Positions 50,289 to 62,034 of a stretch of DNA of 64,000 bases are shown piece after piece. The translations under genes and the position numbers were made by a program. The notes below the pieces were generated by a model. That model had not been told where the DNA came from, did not search any database, and saw only the letters and a list, made by a program, of their open reading frames with translations. This DNA comes from Liquidambar formosana. Lineage: Eukaryota > Streptophyta > Magnoliopsida > Saxifragales > Altingiaceae. Where the stretch lies: positions 20,133,542 through 20,197,541 of the forward strand of contig CM077831.1 in the NCBI GenBank assembly GCA_039720395.1, written 5' to 3'. How positions within the stretch are numbered: position 1 is the stretch's first letter; each line of letters begins with the position of its first letter.

Positions 50289-51581
50289 TGTTGTTCCAAG
50301 TGAGCAACCCTAGAGGAGGGGGGGTGAATAGGGTTTATGGCTAAGTATGGAATCAATTGCAATCTAAAATTCAGTTTATTGCAAGTAAAAGTAATTTCAA
50401 GAACAAACAATAAGATAATCAATAAGAAGATTAAGAGAGAGAGATTGCAAACGATATTAACAAGGTTCGGCCTCTCTGCCTACGTCCTCGCCTCAAGAGC
50501 TCACTTGAGGATTCACAAATCTATTATACTAATCTCCTTACAAATGGAGATTAAACCTTTACACAGACGCAAGTGTTCTTCACTAACACTTGCACAAAGC
50601 TCCCTTCAAGAGCTTCAAATCTAGGGTTCATACAACCCTTTGAATACAAGATGATTTGTTGATTGTTTGTGTACAAAGAACTCTCACAAAGGGTAGATAA
50701 CACTGAATTGAAAGCTCACTCAACTATGATTGATTTCGTAATAAATGCTCACTTGAATATTTTTAGGGCTTGAGAGTAACTGATGGTAATTTTTTTTGTT
50801 TGATCTCAATGAATGCTCATTAATGAGCTTAAGTAGTGTATAAATAGCCCAAGGGTCCAATATGACTGTTTTGTAGCAATAAATGCCAGAAAAGAAGGTT
50901 TGGTGGGCAGTAAATGCTTAAATGACTATTTAAAAACTAGCCGTTACAGATCTGTCTTGAAGGTTTGAGACGTTTGAGTTTAATCTCGGACGTCTGAAAC
51001 TACTCTCGGACGTTTGAGTGAATTGTTCGAGAATTCTAGACAGAAGAGCAATATCTCTGTTTTTCTTGGACATTTGAGTTTGGACTTGGACGTCCGAAAT
51101 GCCACTTGGACGTCTGAGTTTACACTTAGACGTCTGAGTTCCTAGTTTTCAAAATATGAATTTATGCAAATAAGATCCAATGACTTGGGATAAAACTCAA
51201 ATGGCTTATGGGACCTATTTGGCACTTAAAACTAGGTTCAATTACTTTATTACAAAGTTGATTAATTGATTTTAAGCCCATAACTTCTAAGTGAGCAAAG
51301 ATTGAATCAATTTTACATTATAATCCTAAACTCTCACAAAGTGAAGTTGATTGCTTTTAGCTTGAGTTCCACACTTGTGTTTTGAGTTGGATTTGCTTCT
51401 TGTGGGTCTATTGCTTGTATTGTTGCTTCTTTGCTTGCACTTTGACTTCCAATTGCTATATATGAAGTATTTATGGATATAACTTGTCTTAATCAAAACT
51501 TCATCTTTATTAGCAACTAAACAAAATAACTTTGCTTTGTTATCATCAAAATATATGGGATTTGAACCCTTAGGTCCAACA
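50289..51581 (-). mobile_element. Solo LTR (about 1.3 kb) in intron 4 of the broken CAD-like copy
   Basis: On the minus strand it begins TGTTGGACCTAAGGGTTC and ends CACTTGGAACAACA: TG...CA ends within a TGTTG/CAACA inverted pair. Flanks are CGTAC (50284-50288) and TGTAC (51582-51586), a 5-bp target duplication with one C/T change. Near one end is the run AGAGGAGGGGGGGTGAATAGG, common at plant LTR ends. There is no internal domain or second LTR. Confidence 0.75.
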
Positions 51582-52358
51582 TGTACGATCACGATCATCT
51601 GTGGGTAACATACGCTCATGTGTGAAATGTCACGCGCACAAGCATGTTGTTCACGAATGATTGTGATCATACAAGATAGTTCAAGATATCTCATATGAGA
51701 GCAGTCTTGATGAAATAGGTTTGCAAGGTTATATATGCTTACCCATAAGCAAAGGAAAGATTGGTAATTCAAGTGGCCTGTCCAGTCCACCTACTAGAAT
51801 AAGTTTTTTGTGGTATTTTAGAAGGCCAATCAATGGTGGGAGAAGGTGAACTACAGAGACTGTATCAATAATACCATCCATTGTGCCCATAGCAGCCTAA
51901 AAATTCAACATAGTAGCATTAGTGTTAGTACAAGCTTCCTAGTCAAAATAAAGTTAATATCTACTCCGTATGGCCTAATTTGTTTGTCCATTTTGATTGA
52001 ACAAACATATTAAGGTAATGTACTTAATCACTATCATGTATTACAATGAAGTTTTAAGTTTCCACTTTTATCATCTAATAATAGAATGTCAGTTGATGAG
52101 AAATTTGTTGAAGTATTTGTATTTTTTTTTTAATATACATTTTAAGTAAGGGTATTTTGGAAAAGTAAATTAATATTTTGCATTGATTTTTTTTTTCTTT
52201 TTGATTAACGACTAGAGGTATCCTAGGTCTTACTCTCGCTGAGCAGCCTATGTGAGATGTCGTAAACCTACATAAGCCCTGGTAGTTGTGAAATCTCGAA
52301 ATCATAAGCTCTAGGAAGCACAACTAGAACCTGAACATTAAACCAACCTTGCAGGGAT

Positions 52359-53030
52359 CTATGAAGCACGAATATGCCTATTTTGGAGGCGTGGCTATGT
52401 CCGACACATGTTGAACATGGACACGCTCCTAACATGCCTTCGACACGTGTCGGACACGCTCTGTACGTGTCCAAAAAATAAAAATAGCAAAATAATTTCG
52501 GACACTTATGAGACATAGCTCCGACACTTGTAGGACACAGCATGAGAAGAGAGTAGACTGCCTTTCGCTGTCGATGGAGGTGGAAGTCCACAGTTCGTCG
52601 AGAAACTGAACCCACAAAAAATTGAAAAGAAACAAACTAAAGATAAAAAAAAATAACTCTTTTGCTGCTATTGCTATTGCCATTGCTGACTCGCTTCTTC
52701 GTCTTGGTTTGCTTTTCTTCATCTCGCATCTCCCTCTTTCTCTATTTGGAAAATAGGAGATGAGTGACCTTTTGTTTTGTTTTTTGACTGAAGGCTTAAA
52801 AGGGATTCTTGTACAACTATAAGCTTATAATGATTTTTTTTTTTTTAACCAGAGTAAGATTTAAGTTTAACTATAGTAGCTTATGAAAAGGAGTTAAAGA
52901 ACACTAATATTATATCGTGAGCCATATAGTTCTTATAGTGGGGTCGTGTCTTGAATTTTTAGGAATTGTTGTGTCGAAGTGTCCGTGTCATATTGCAATC
53001 GTGTCACGTGTCGGTGTTCGTGCTTCATAG
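52359..53030. mobile_element. Non-autonomous hAT-like element in intron 3 of the broken CAD-like copy
   Basis: Terminal inverted repeats CTATGAAGCACGAATA and, at the right end, the complement of CTATGAAGCACGAACA (15 of 16). The flanks are 8-bp duplications, GCAGGGAT (52351-52358) and GTAGGGAT (53031-53038), one mismatch. Eight-bp duplications are the hAT mark. Several GGACACG/CACGTGTC motifs lie near the ends. No transposase. Confidence 0.75.
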
Positions 53031-53566
53031 GTAGGGATATATTGCTTTAACTTTTTATAATGGATAAACATTTTGATATATCTCAAGATAGAAAGTATGG
53101 ACCAAAAAAAAAAAAAAAAAAAAAGAAGCAAATTGGGACAATTGTAACATTAACTTGGAACATACCTAAATTTGCTCTAAGTCATGACTAACCAAAAACG
53201 AGTCCACGCTAAGATGATTAATAGCTTCATTCTTTTTGTCAAGGGAAGTACTAATTATAGTCACTTTAACCCCAAAAGCCTTTGCAAACTTCACAGCTAC
53301 ATGGCCTAGCCCACTAAGGCCCACTACGCCGAAGTACATACCAGGCTTGTCGAGTTCAAAATATTTCAAAGGGCTATACACTGTGATCCCAGCACATAGA
53401 AGAGGAGTACCACTATCAAGAAGCAAGTTGTCTGGAAAACGGAGGACGAAGTTCTCGTCGGCGACTATGATGTCGGAGAAGCCTCCGTAGGTGCGGGTTC
53501 CGTCGTAGTAAGTGGAATAATAGGTGAGCATCCACTGTTGGCAGTAATTCTCAAGATTATTGTGGC

Positions 53567-55363
53567 TGTGAGCACCACGCCCTAAACCACATGGCTCGAG
53601 AGTACGTCATTAACCAGGAGGGCTAGCACGGAAAGGAGTCGCCACCCAATTTGACTTGGGAACTAACTTGATACCTAATAGGGTCTAACTTGTCATAACC
53701 AGAGAGGGTTCGGAGCTAGGGTACATCGCTGGGAAGGTGTAAGGCACCCAGCAATGCCCGGTAGAAATCGGCCCCCACACATAACTATCGGTTATAATTA
53801 AAATGATATTCAACTAAAATTAACCCTAAAGCATGCAATAATTATATCACGCAATAATGAATGGAAGATACAGAATGAACAGTCAGAAACTATATAAACA
53901 GAACTGGAGAAAATAGAAGACAAAACATTCTGCCTACAATGAGCATGGTGCGTACGCATCTATGCCAAATGCGTACGCACCTCAATTCGGATACCTGTTC
54001 TTCGTCCTGCTCCAATAATCCACATACATTCCAAATAATAATAGTTAAGAAATAAAAATCCCTAAATACTATCATGCAAAAAACCCTAGAGAAAATAAAA
54101 TTGTTTGCCTCAATGGGGATGCGTACACAACCATGAGTGGTGCGTACGCAACCCGTAGGCATATCCCAAAATCCAAAAAAACAGAAAACAATACAAGCTA
54201 ACCCTAAAACTAAATATCTAGAATACTACAAACAAATAGCATTACTACAAAATCACAAGAATAAATATTTTCCTAACATATCAATATTAATATCATTAAT
54301 TGACAATAACAATGATAAACGGGCAATTAGTCGGTCCTACTTAGATTTAACCTATTCCACTATTATGGCATGATATACAATGATTATACAACTTATTTAT
54401 CCTAATCATGCATTCTAACATCATATTTCATCCATAATCATGCATAATGAGATAAAATAAACAAAAGAGAAAAAAAGAAAAGAAAAGTGATTTTTGTCAC
54501 TTTGCAACAGTAGAAACTTCAATTGCGTTTTTGAGCATGAAAACGTTGGAGAATTGGACAAAACCCGTGAAATACAAAGTTGTGGAGAATTGAATTATCT
54601 TTCTAAGAAGACCAATTTCATCAAATTTTGAATTTGGAGTCAAAAGTTATGATTAAAATACGATCGTTGATTTAGAAAATTGCTGCTAAATTATGACGAA
54701 TTTCACTCTTTAACAACCCTACTCTTCTCAATCATGCATAATAAATAAATAACACACATCAACCAGCATGCATGTGATTATACCAATATTACTTCAATCA
54801 TGCATAACCATAACCTATGAAACTGAATAGAAATTATTAGGAAAGTTACCCTCAGGTTTACGAGCCTTTAAATCCGCTTAGTTCCTCCTTGCAAGCCTCC
54901 AAAATCACAGTATGAATCCTCAATTTAGGGTTTGTGGGTGAAGTATATGGTGGCTCCTTGGATAAGGGTTCTGGTGCTTCTTTCAAAATTATAATGGTGT
55001 ATATATAGGGATCCTTAGGGTTTAGGGAGTCCTTCCTGAGTTACTAACCGCAATTGCATTCCAAATAGGATTATCTTTCTCAATTAAAAGTCTTGAGGAG
55101 AAATAAATACTAAATCCGGAGTTTCCATAAAAAGGGAGGGTGTGTACGCATCCCAAGTGGTTGTGTACGTATGAACGCGTCCGCACCCATTACAGGTGCG
55201 TATGCAGCAGGGCTGAATGAAAAATGGCTATAAACTTAGGATTTTTGCTGTGACTTCATTGGCTCGTTTGGAATCACTTCGCATTTGTCAAGACAAATAA
55301 TAAACCTCATCATCGGGACCATGGGACTTAAGATGACAATCGGTACAAAATGGGATGTCTACA
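53567..55363. mobile_element. Solo LTR (about 1.8 kb) inside exon 3 of the broken CAD-like copy
   Basis: The exon 3 match breaks at 53566 and resumes at 55364. The 5-bp GTGGC occurs on both sides (53562-53566 and 55364-55368). The insert starts TGTGAGCACCAC and ends GATGTCTACA, the TG...CA ends of an LTR. There is no second copy, primer-binding site or polyprotein, so this is best read as a solo LTR left by recombination. Superfamily not determined. Confidence 0.75.
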
Positions 55364-55414
55364 GTGGCAGTTATTGCAAGAGTGGCACGATCCAACGAAG
55401 CATCCCATGCCCAT

Positions 55415-56305
55415 GAATTATAGGTGAGCTCACGAACTTAGAATTAGGCATGTTGCTAGTCATTCAAAAGATAATTCCAACCCCATCAAGACCGCTGAGG
55501 TCTCAATTCCTATACAAGACTCATTCTCCGGACTAGTTTTTAGAGTAGGGGCCTAACGTGGAACCCGGGGTCGAATCTGATGTCTTTCTAGGGTAATAGG
55601 GGCGCTCTGAGCTAAAAAATGTTGTCTGTTTCTAAAAACGGTGCATTGTTTGCTTTGTAGAAGGATGTGGAGGTGAAAATGCGGGTCCTGAGAATGGAAC
55701 TCGATGTCGATTTTAAAAGTGTTTCTAAGGTATTTGAGGTGATCTAAGTTCAAAAATACAGTCTGTTTTTGAAAATGGCGTACCGATAACTCTGCGAGTA
55801 AAAAGGTCACGAACTTGGATCCTTTAGGATTGAAAAGTTGACCCTGGTGTAAACGTGTGGTGAATAACACTAGGGTCAAATCTGAAAGTTCCACTAAGGT
55901 AAGTTGGGTGCTCTGAGTTAAAAAATGCAGTTCGTTTGATGAAACAGCGCATCGAAAACTCTGCAAGCGTAAATAGTGGAAAAAGCTGGTGTCGGGAATA
56001 GGTCCCGAAATTGAGTCTGAAAGTGGTCCTCAAGTGTGAATACGCAGTTCGTTCTGAAAACGGTGCATTGATTACTCTACGGAGTGAAATTAATGGATTC
56101 TCATTGCTGACACTTTTGGTCAGACAGTGGCATCACTGTTTAGCACTTCTGGCCGGACGATGGCTAATCTTGATACTTCACTGTTGGCACTTCTGGTCGG
56201 ACAGTGGCATCACCGTTTGGCACTTCTGGTTCGATGATAGCAAATCTTGATATATATGGATTGTGATGTGTGTGAAGTACCCCAGCAAAATTGGGGTGTC
56301 TACAG
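55415..56305. mobile_element. Second insertion in exon 3 remnant, LTR-like 3' end
   Basis: After 51 bp of exon 3 homology (55364-55414) the match to the live gene stops. The heptamer TGCCCAT flanks the insert (55408-55414 and 56306-56312). Its right end GGTGTCTACA resembles the end of the solo LTR next door, which suggests a related but truncated LTR. The left boundary is uncertain. Confidence 0.5.
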
Positions 56306-56312
56306 TGCCCAT

Positions 56313-59207
56313 ACCTCTTCAAATCTGTCCCGATTCTTGCGTTAATGCAAAGGGCTATTTACATGTTAAAACACATACTCTGTAAACCAAATCATCATAT
56401 CATCTCCTCTATAAATTTTAATTCCATTCAATTCCAAGTTTTCTTGAAAACATGTATCCAAATCAACAATTGTGGCAAGTGAAATTGCTAGTGACAAGTA
56501 ATGGGAACCAAATCACTATATTAGCTGTTCAATCTCTGGTTGGCGGTGTTTATGGTGGAGGTTGAGAATGGGTTTAAGGCCAAGGGTTAGATCTGTGAAC
56601 ATTTCACAATGCATGGATTGATAAGTACCACACCCACACTCTCTCCTTTATTCTCTTAGATCTCTCTTACAAGAACATAGGATTGAAATGAAAACATCTT
56701 CCAAACAACAAATAAATTATTAGTCCTATAAATATTATGCAGAAAATATGAAGAATTGAAGAATTAACAAGAAACTCCTCTCAGGCGCACTTTTCAAACA
56801 CATGGTTAGCATAATTATGCTTTTTTTTTCTTTAATGGCATATTTGTGTTCAAAATCTATACTATTTACATGTAACTTGAAAATAAATTAAAAAAAAGAA
56901 AAGAAAAGTAAAGAAGAAAAATAAAGATAAGAGTATAGAAGGAAGACTAATACAAGTACAAACGATTGTACTCATCGGAGAGAACAGTGGTCATCGGAGA
57001 TGATGGGGTCATTACACAAGATGGTGCTTTCATAAGATCATTGGAGAAATTTTATGGAGAGAGAATAGAATGAAGAGAGAAAAATGGAGATAGAAGTTCA
57101 ACCTATGGTGTGCGTAGCAGAAATGAATTCTCTTCTTCACTCTGGTCTTGGTTTAAAGTTGAAATTTGCTGTTTGGCAGTCTTTAAAATTTTGAATTTGA
57201 GCTTGCCGTTAACAGGGTCTAAGACGCCGTTCGTTTAGGCCGTGCAAATTTCTAACATCTGCACCATGGTTGACAGATCCATATTCATGCATTTTGATTA
57301 GCCTGTGATACCACGTCAGCAGTTACACTGAAGTTTTTCTTCCTCATTGAACCCATTGATGTTATATCACATGTCATAGATTTTTTTAAAAAAAAATATA
57401 GACATGTGAAAAGGGATATGTTGACGCGTATTCATGTTGATGTGAACATATGGATATATAGATACAAATATGTGTTTATAATCATGTAAATATAAAAACA
57501 AATGCACACAATTATCTCTCATGTACTCTATTGGACACATGGTGAAAGGAGAATGAAATAGCCTGTATCATCTTATATATAATGAGCAGTGTTGTCTATT
57601 GATTCAAAATAATATCGAATATGAATTGGTTGGACCTTCAAAACTTAAAAGGAAAATGTTTTTTGCCCCATATTAATGATTCATATGGTCATGGCCGGTA
57701 TGGTAGACTTTGCACCCTATTAGCGCATGAGTCAATAAGAGGGGTCAAATAGCGTTACTGATCATGATCAACTTAAGAGAGCATTTGATTTTAAAGAGGA
57801 AGATGTTATTTTTTTCAAAAAAAATTCTCAAATTTAACATTTCAAATCATGTGGTAACATAACAATCTATAATTTTAAAATTTGAAATTTGATATTTGAA
57901 GTGAATAATTAGATCCAATACCAAGATGTTACCTCATTGGGATCTTGAATTTTGGAAAAATATTTGGAATATAAAGCATTACTCTGTTAAAAAGTTATGA
58001 GTAGTTCCTTGCAATATAGGGCGTGTACTGTGCCACCCCATATGAAAATTTTTTTATAGGTCAAAATATATGGGTTAAATGTCCATATATAATCTATAGA
58101 GGGTACGGTTGCCCATAATAAAATCTCATCTAATGTGAGTGTGGTTTTATCCCATCTAATAAATTAGGGGGCGCCTATTGCCACCACAAAAATTCTTTTA
58201 CAGCCCCCACTTGTTTTTTACACTTTTTTAGGTTTTATGAAAAATATAAAAGGTTTTCATGAAAATTAACTGCTTTATCCACTATAAAACATTATTTTGA
58301 AGAACCTTGTAGAATCCAAAATCTATAGTTTAAATGGATTTTTTTTTTTTTTTTTTTTTTGTGTGGCCATTTTTCATAAAACAAATGCTATAAAAATGAA
58401 ATTGAGATTGTATATGGCCAACAATTTCACTTAAACGACAAATTTTATGAAAAAAAAAAATCTTCTACAAAGTACAAAGTAGTTAAAAATGATTTACACC
58501 CAAAAAAAAATTCTAAGTACTCACCCATATTCACGAACCCAAAAACAAAAAAAAACAAAAAAAAAATCTAAGTATTCAATTTTTTTTTCTAGTACCAACT
58601 TAAATTTTGCTTGCCAATATAATTACTAAAATTTGCTTACGTAAGAGCTATGAGAGCATTGCTGCGTTGAGAGAGAAGAGATTGTGACAAGATCTTAAAT
58701 CTATCTTCAATTCGTTAAAGCTCTCAAAGGCTACTATCCATTTTTGGCTACTTTAGCTATCAAAATGATATTTTTTAAAAATAGATAGTCAGACATCCAA
58801 TGGATAGTCTAGGGTCTTTAAATATTTTAAATTTTTTTTATATTAATAATCCTTATTTTTTTAATCATCTGGTGGGAGAGGAAAAAAAAGAAAGAAAAAG
58901 ACATGATGTATAGGGAGAGGAAAAGTGTAATTTGTTTACTAAAAAAAAGTTAATTATGATGGCCTATTCATGCCCATGAATTGCTCTATTAACCAGATCG
59001 AATTAACCAAAAAAATACATTTAATTATTTATTGAAAAAGCAATCTATCACAATGTTGCTCTTGAAGTAGAAATGTTCCGTTAACCCAAAGCCTAAAATT
59101 ACAAACCAAATATAAAATCTGAAGACAACTGAAACCACTCGATGTTTATCATCCTCTCATCCGGCTAGAGAGGTAGTCACACTCCAAAGGGAACAAAATC
59201 TCAAGAG
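56313..59207. other. Spacer between the broken and live CAD-like copies
   Basis: No exon 1 or 2 remnant of the broken copy could be recognised. Holds foldback MITE member 3 and A/T-rich DNA; the end is the 3' flank of the live gene. Confidence 0.55.
58170..58505. mobile_element. Foldback MITE, family member 3 (degraded)
   Basis: Left arm AGGGGGCGCCTATTGCC, then ATGAAAAATATAAAAGG and CACTTAAACGACAAATT blocks as in members 1 and 2. The right arm is truncated in an A-rich stretch. Boundaries approximate. Confidence 0.5.
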
Positions 59208-60272
59208 CTACTGGCCTGGCTTTAATGTGTTCCCGACATCGATTACAAATCGGTATCTAACATCAGCCTTCGCGAGACGCTCCATTGCAGTGTTCACATA
59301 GTCCATCGAAATAACTTCAATATCTGCTGTTATGTTGTGTTTTGCTGCAAAATCAATCATTTCTTGCGTTTCCTTTAAACCCCCAGTGGTACTCCCTGCT
59401 ACTATCTTCCTCCCTGTCAATCCACAATTCATTGTTAGCTTTAGTTTCTCTCTCAAAGTTTATCTTAAATCCTCTACGACTGCCATAAGAGGCTAGCACT
59501 CAACAAAATTTGAGAAGAATAAGAGAGAGGCACATGCTGCCATGCATGGCAGCCTCTCAAGTAGGCAATATGCATGTAGCCTTGTATATATATATAGTCT
59601 TGTACTCTCGGTCGGGTGAATACGTGTTGATAAAACTTATACCCTGTATTAGAACCATGCATTTGTATTCCATGCATTGGCCTAATGTATTTCATAACCC
59701 AAGTACGTACTAATGCACAAGATATAGTACAACCCCTAATGTAGATGTTGATATATTCATGCTCACCTAACCATCATTGTATCTATATATATAAGCGTAC
59801 AGTTATGTTCCCATCAGCATGTGTTGATATAAGTTATATAAGCGTACAGTTATGTTCCCATCAGCATATGTTGATATAAGTTATATCAGCACCATGAATT
59901 AGGGGTTGTACCTTTTGCATTGGTCCAATGTATCTCATATCCCACTAATGCACAAGGTACAGTTCCTAATACGGGTGTTGACATAAGTTATATCAGCATG
60001 TGCTTACCTGATCATCATCCTATAAGCGTAAGCCAATAAAATATAATTGTAATGTTATATATACTTACACACAAGCAAGGGAAAGATTGGTAATTCCAGC
60101 GGCTTGTCCGGTGCACCAACCATTATAAGTTTTCCGTGATATTTCAGAAGACCAATCAATGGTAGGAGAGGATGAACTGCAGAGACCGTATCAATGATAC
60201 CGTCCATTGTGCCCACAGCAGCCTACAAATTAAAATTCGACATAATAGAATAAGCAATATTACATACTCATT

Positions 60273-60320
<48 letters not shown>

Positions 60321-61796
60321 AAGGAAAGTTGTGAATTGTAACGTACCTGCATCTGCTCCGAGTCACGACTAACCAAAAAGGAGTCCGCACCAAGATGTCT
60401 TATAGCTTCATCCTTTTTGTCCGGGGAAGTACTAATCACAGTTACCTTAACCCCAAAAGCCTTTGCAAATTTAACGGCTACATGGCCCAGCCCACCAAGG
60501 CCCACCACGCCCAAGTGCATACCAGGTTTGTTGAGTTCAAAGTATTTCAAGGGGCTATACACAGTGATCCCAGCGCATAGAAGAGGAGCACCACTATCAA
60601 GAGGCAAGTTGTCTGGAAAACGGAGGACGAAGTGCTCGTCGGCGACCATGATGTCGGAGAAGCCTCCGTAGGTGCGGGTTCCGTCGTAGTAAGTGCAATT
60701 ATAGGTGAGCACCCATTGTGGGCAGTAATTTTCAAGATCATTCTTGCAGCTATCGCAAGAGTGGCACGATCCAACGAAGCACCCCACGCCCACTCTATCT
60801 CCGATTTTAAACTTCTCTACCTTCTTCCCGATCTCCGTCACTACGCCGACGATTTCGTGCCTGCATTGGAAAATACTCGGTATTGAAATAGAAGAACGTA
60901 CATTACAATAGAAAGATAATAACCTCATTAATCGATCCCCACCCAAGAAAACAAAAACCGACCAGCTACATTGCTACACAACGCCCAGCCCAACTGCCCA
61001 AGAGAACATGACACAAGGAAACACCTAGCGATAATTGTGGTGGGGATTAGCCAATAGAGCAAACCCCAGTAGACCAAAAACCTACATAAGCGCAACACAA
61101 TACACTACAATACAAAAGCATCCCAAAGCAGTACATGAGCGCAACCCAATTCCATTACCAAGGAGCTAAGACCCCTTATAAAGCAAATTAATTAGTCTCC
61201 GACTGAAAAAGCATAGCCGTAGTATCAACAAAAAAAAAAAAAAAAAAAAAAAAGGGGGAAAAGAGAGCTGAGTAAGAACCAAGCAATAACCAAATCCACC
61301 AAGAAAGACACCCAACACTCACTAAAGATCGAGCGGTCGTACCAACAGAGATATATAGGTCTATCTCCGAAGTCTCACACACCCAAATTGATAAGCTCTA
61401 GCTGATCGAATTAATGAAGAAGGATAGGAGGGGGAAAAAAAAACCTTATCAACAATACGTCCTAAAACAAAATTATTATTATTATTATTTTTTTTTCATA
61501 CTAGAAAAACAAAGCAATATATTAAGCAATGTAAAATAGAAAATTGGGTTACGGTTGGGTAGATGGGTGTGGGGCATATGTACCCAGGGACGATTGGGTA
61601 TGTAGACGTTCCCCATTCGTTTTTGGCATTGTGAAGATCAGAGTGGCATATTCCACAGTAAAGCACTTTGAATGTCACGTCTTTTTCTCCTGTTGCCCTG
61701 CATTCATATCATTTCAATTATAACTCAAACACCACTAATATCTTTTTCACTCATTTTCTGTGAAAGAATAAGATTATGGAGTCATAAAATGATAAC

Positions 61797-61838
<42 letters not shown>

Positions 61839-61941
61839 ATTACCTTCTGGAGAATTTAAAAGGGGAGAAGACACCAGAAGTGTCTTTGGCTGCCAATCCG
61901 AAGGCTTTCTGTGGGTGCTCTGTCTCTGGTGATTTAGCCAT
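59208..61941 (-). CDS. Cinnamyl alcohol dehydrogenase-like Zn/NADP alcohol dehydrogenase (class II CAD / mannitol- or 8-hydroxygeraniol-dehydrogenase type)
   Basis: Medium-chain dehydrogenase that interconverts alcohols and aldehydes with NADP(H) in the cytosol. Exons: 61941-61844, 61697-61584, 60860-60347, 60222-60069, 59413-59208; 1086 nt, 361 codons, all in phase. Catalytic zinc ligands are Cys47 (in YCGICHSD), His72/Glu73 (GHE across exons 2/3) and Cys166 ([12 protein letters not shown]). Structural zinc ligands are Cys103, 106, 109 and 117. The Rossmann motif GLGGLG is at 191-196, and ISTS (213-216) fits NADP preference. The C-terminal block [12 protein letters not shown] is intact. One oddity: using the consensus donor GTAAGT of intron 4, the codon over the junction reads TGG, so the usual Gly before RKIVAGS becomes Trp294. 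It is the active sister of the broken copy at 49870-55414. Substrate cannot be set from sequence: lignin alcohols, mannitol and 8-hydroxygeraniol are all used by this subfamily. Confidence 0.9.
59791..59884. repeat. 47-bp direct repeat, two copies, in CAD-like intron 4
   Basis: Units 59791-59837 and 59838-59884 begin ATAAGCGTACAGTTATG and end in the palindrome TGATATAAGTTATAT. Related single units lie at 59640-59760 and 59890-60030 in the same intron, and at 6780-6960. Confidence 0.8.
60277..60318. repeat. 42-base homopolymer A tract in CAD-like intron 3
   Basis: Uninterrupted A run on the plus strand (T on the coding strand) that fills one third of the 124-bp intron 3, between donor 60346 and acceptor 60223. 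On the coding strand it is a long U tract downstream of the donor. The broken copy has a 21-base A run at 53104-53124, also shortly after its exon 3. Confidence 0.9.
61803..61836. repeat. (AT)n microsatellite in intron 1 of the CAD-like gene
   Basis: About 17 uninterrupted AT units starting a few bases past the exon 1 donor at 61843. Confidence 0.85.
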
Positions 61942-61965
61942 TTTACGCAGTAGCTGTAATGAGTT

Positions 61966-61968
<3 letters not shown>

Positions 61969-61999
<31 letters not shown>
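61969..61999 (-). repeat. (CT)n microsatellite in the CAD-like 5' leader
   Basis: About 15 CT units (GA on the plus strand) lie between the TATA box and the ATG. CT repeats near transcription starts are frequent in plant promoters and can be length-polymorphic. Effect on expression is inferred only. Confidence 0.8.
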
Positions 62000-62002
<3 letters not shown>

Positions 62003-62025
62003 TGTTGTGAGGTGGTGTTATGGAG

Positions 62026-62034
62026 CTTTATATA
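62026..62034 (-). promoter_or_regulatory. TATA box of the CAD-like gene
   Basis: Reading the minus strand, TATATAAAG lies 85 bp upstream of the ATG at 61941, a normal spacing for a start site near 62000 and a leader of about 60 nt. The predicted leader contains a (CT)n run (61969-61999). The block upstream of the TATA box is ordinary AT-rich sequence until the Mutator-like element begins at 62321. Confidence 0.7.

Larger units (their letters stand above)
49870..55414 (-). pseudogene. Decayed, 5'-truncated tandem copy of the CAD-like gene
   Basis: Three segments match the intact gene at 59208-61941 in the same order and strand. The exon 3 remnant lies at 53566-53166 plus 55414-55364, split by a mobile element. 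Exon 4 (51896-51743) has the same 154-bp length and good splice sites, with LLMG at its end. The exon 5 remnant ends at a stop at 49870-49872. Disabling changes: the last codon of exon 3 is TAG (53168-53166) where the live copy has CAG; the exon 5 acceptor reads ACGG where the live copy has ACAG; TAA (50031-50029) replaces a Gln codon in KETQEMI; and GLGGLG has become GLSGLG. Exons 1 and 2 are not recognisable upstream. Four insertions interrupt it: 50289-51581, 52359-53030, 53567-55363 and 55415-56305. Confidence 0.9.

Noticed and set aside
59523..59560. GCATGC-rich palindrome (ATGCTGCCATGCATGGCAGC) as a microRNA hairpin
   Set aside because: The stem is only about 10 bp and lies in an intron segment shared with the dead copy, with no long foldback.
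59208..61941. Naming the enzyme 8-hydroxygeraniol dehydrogenase or mannitol dehydrogenase outright
   Set aside because: Both belong to the same close subfamily and the sequence has no feature that fixes the substrate.
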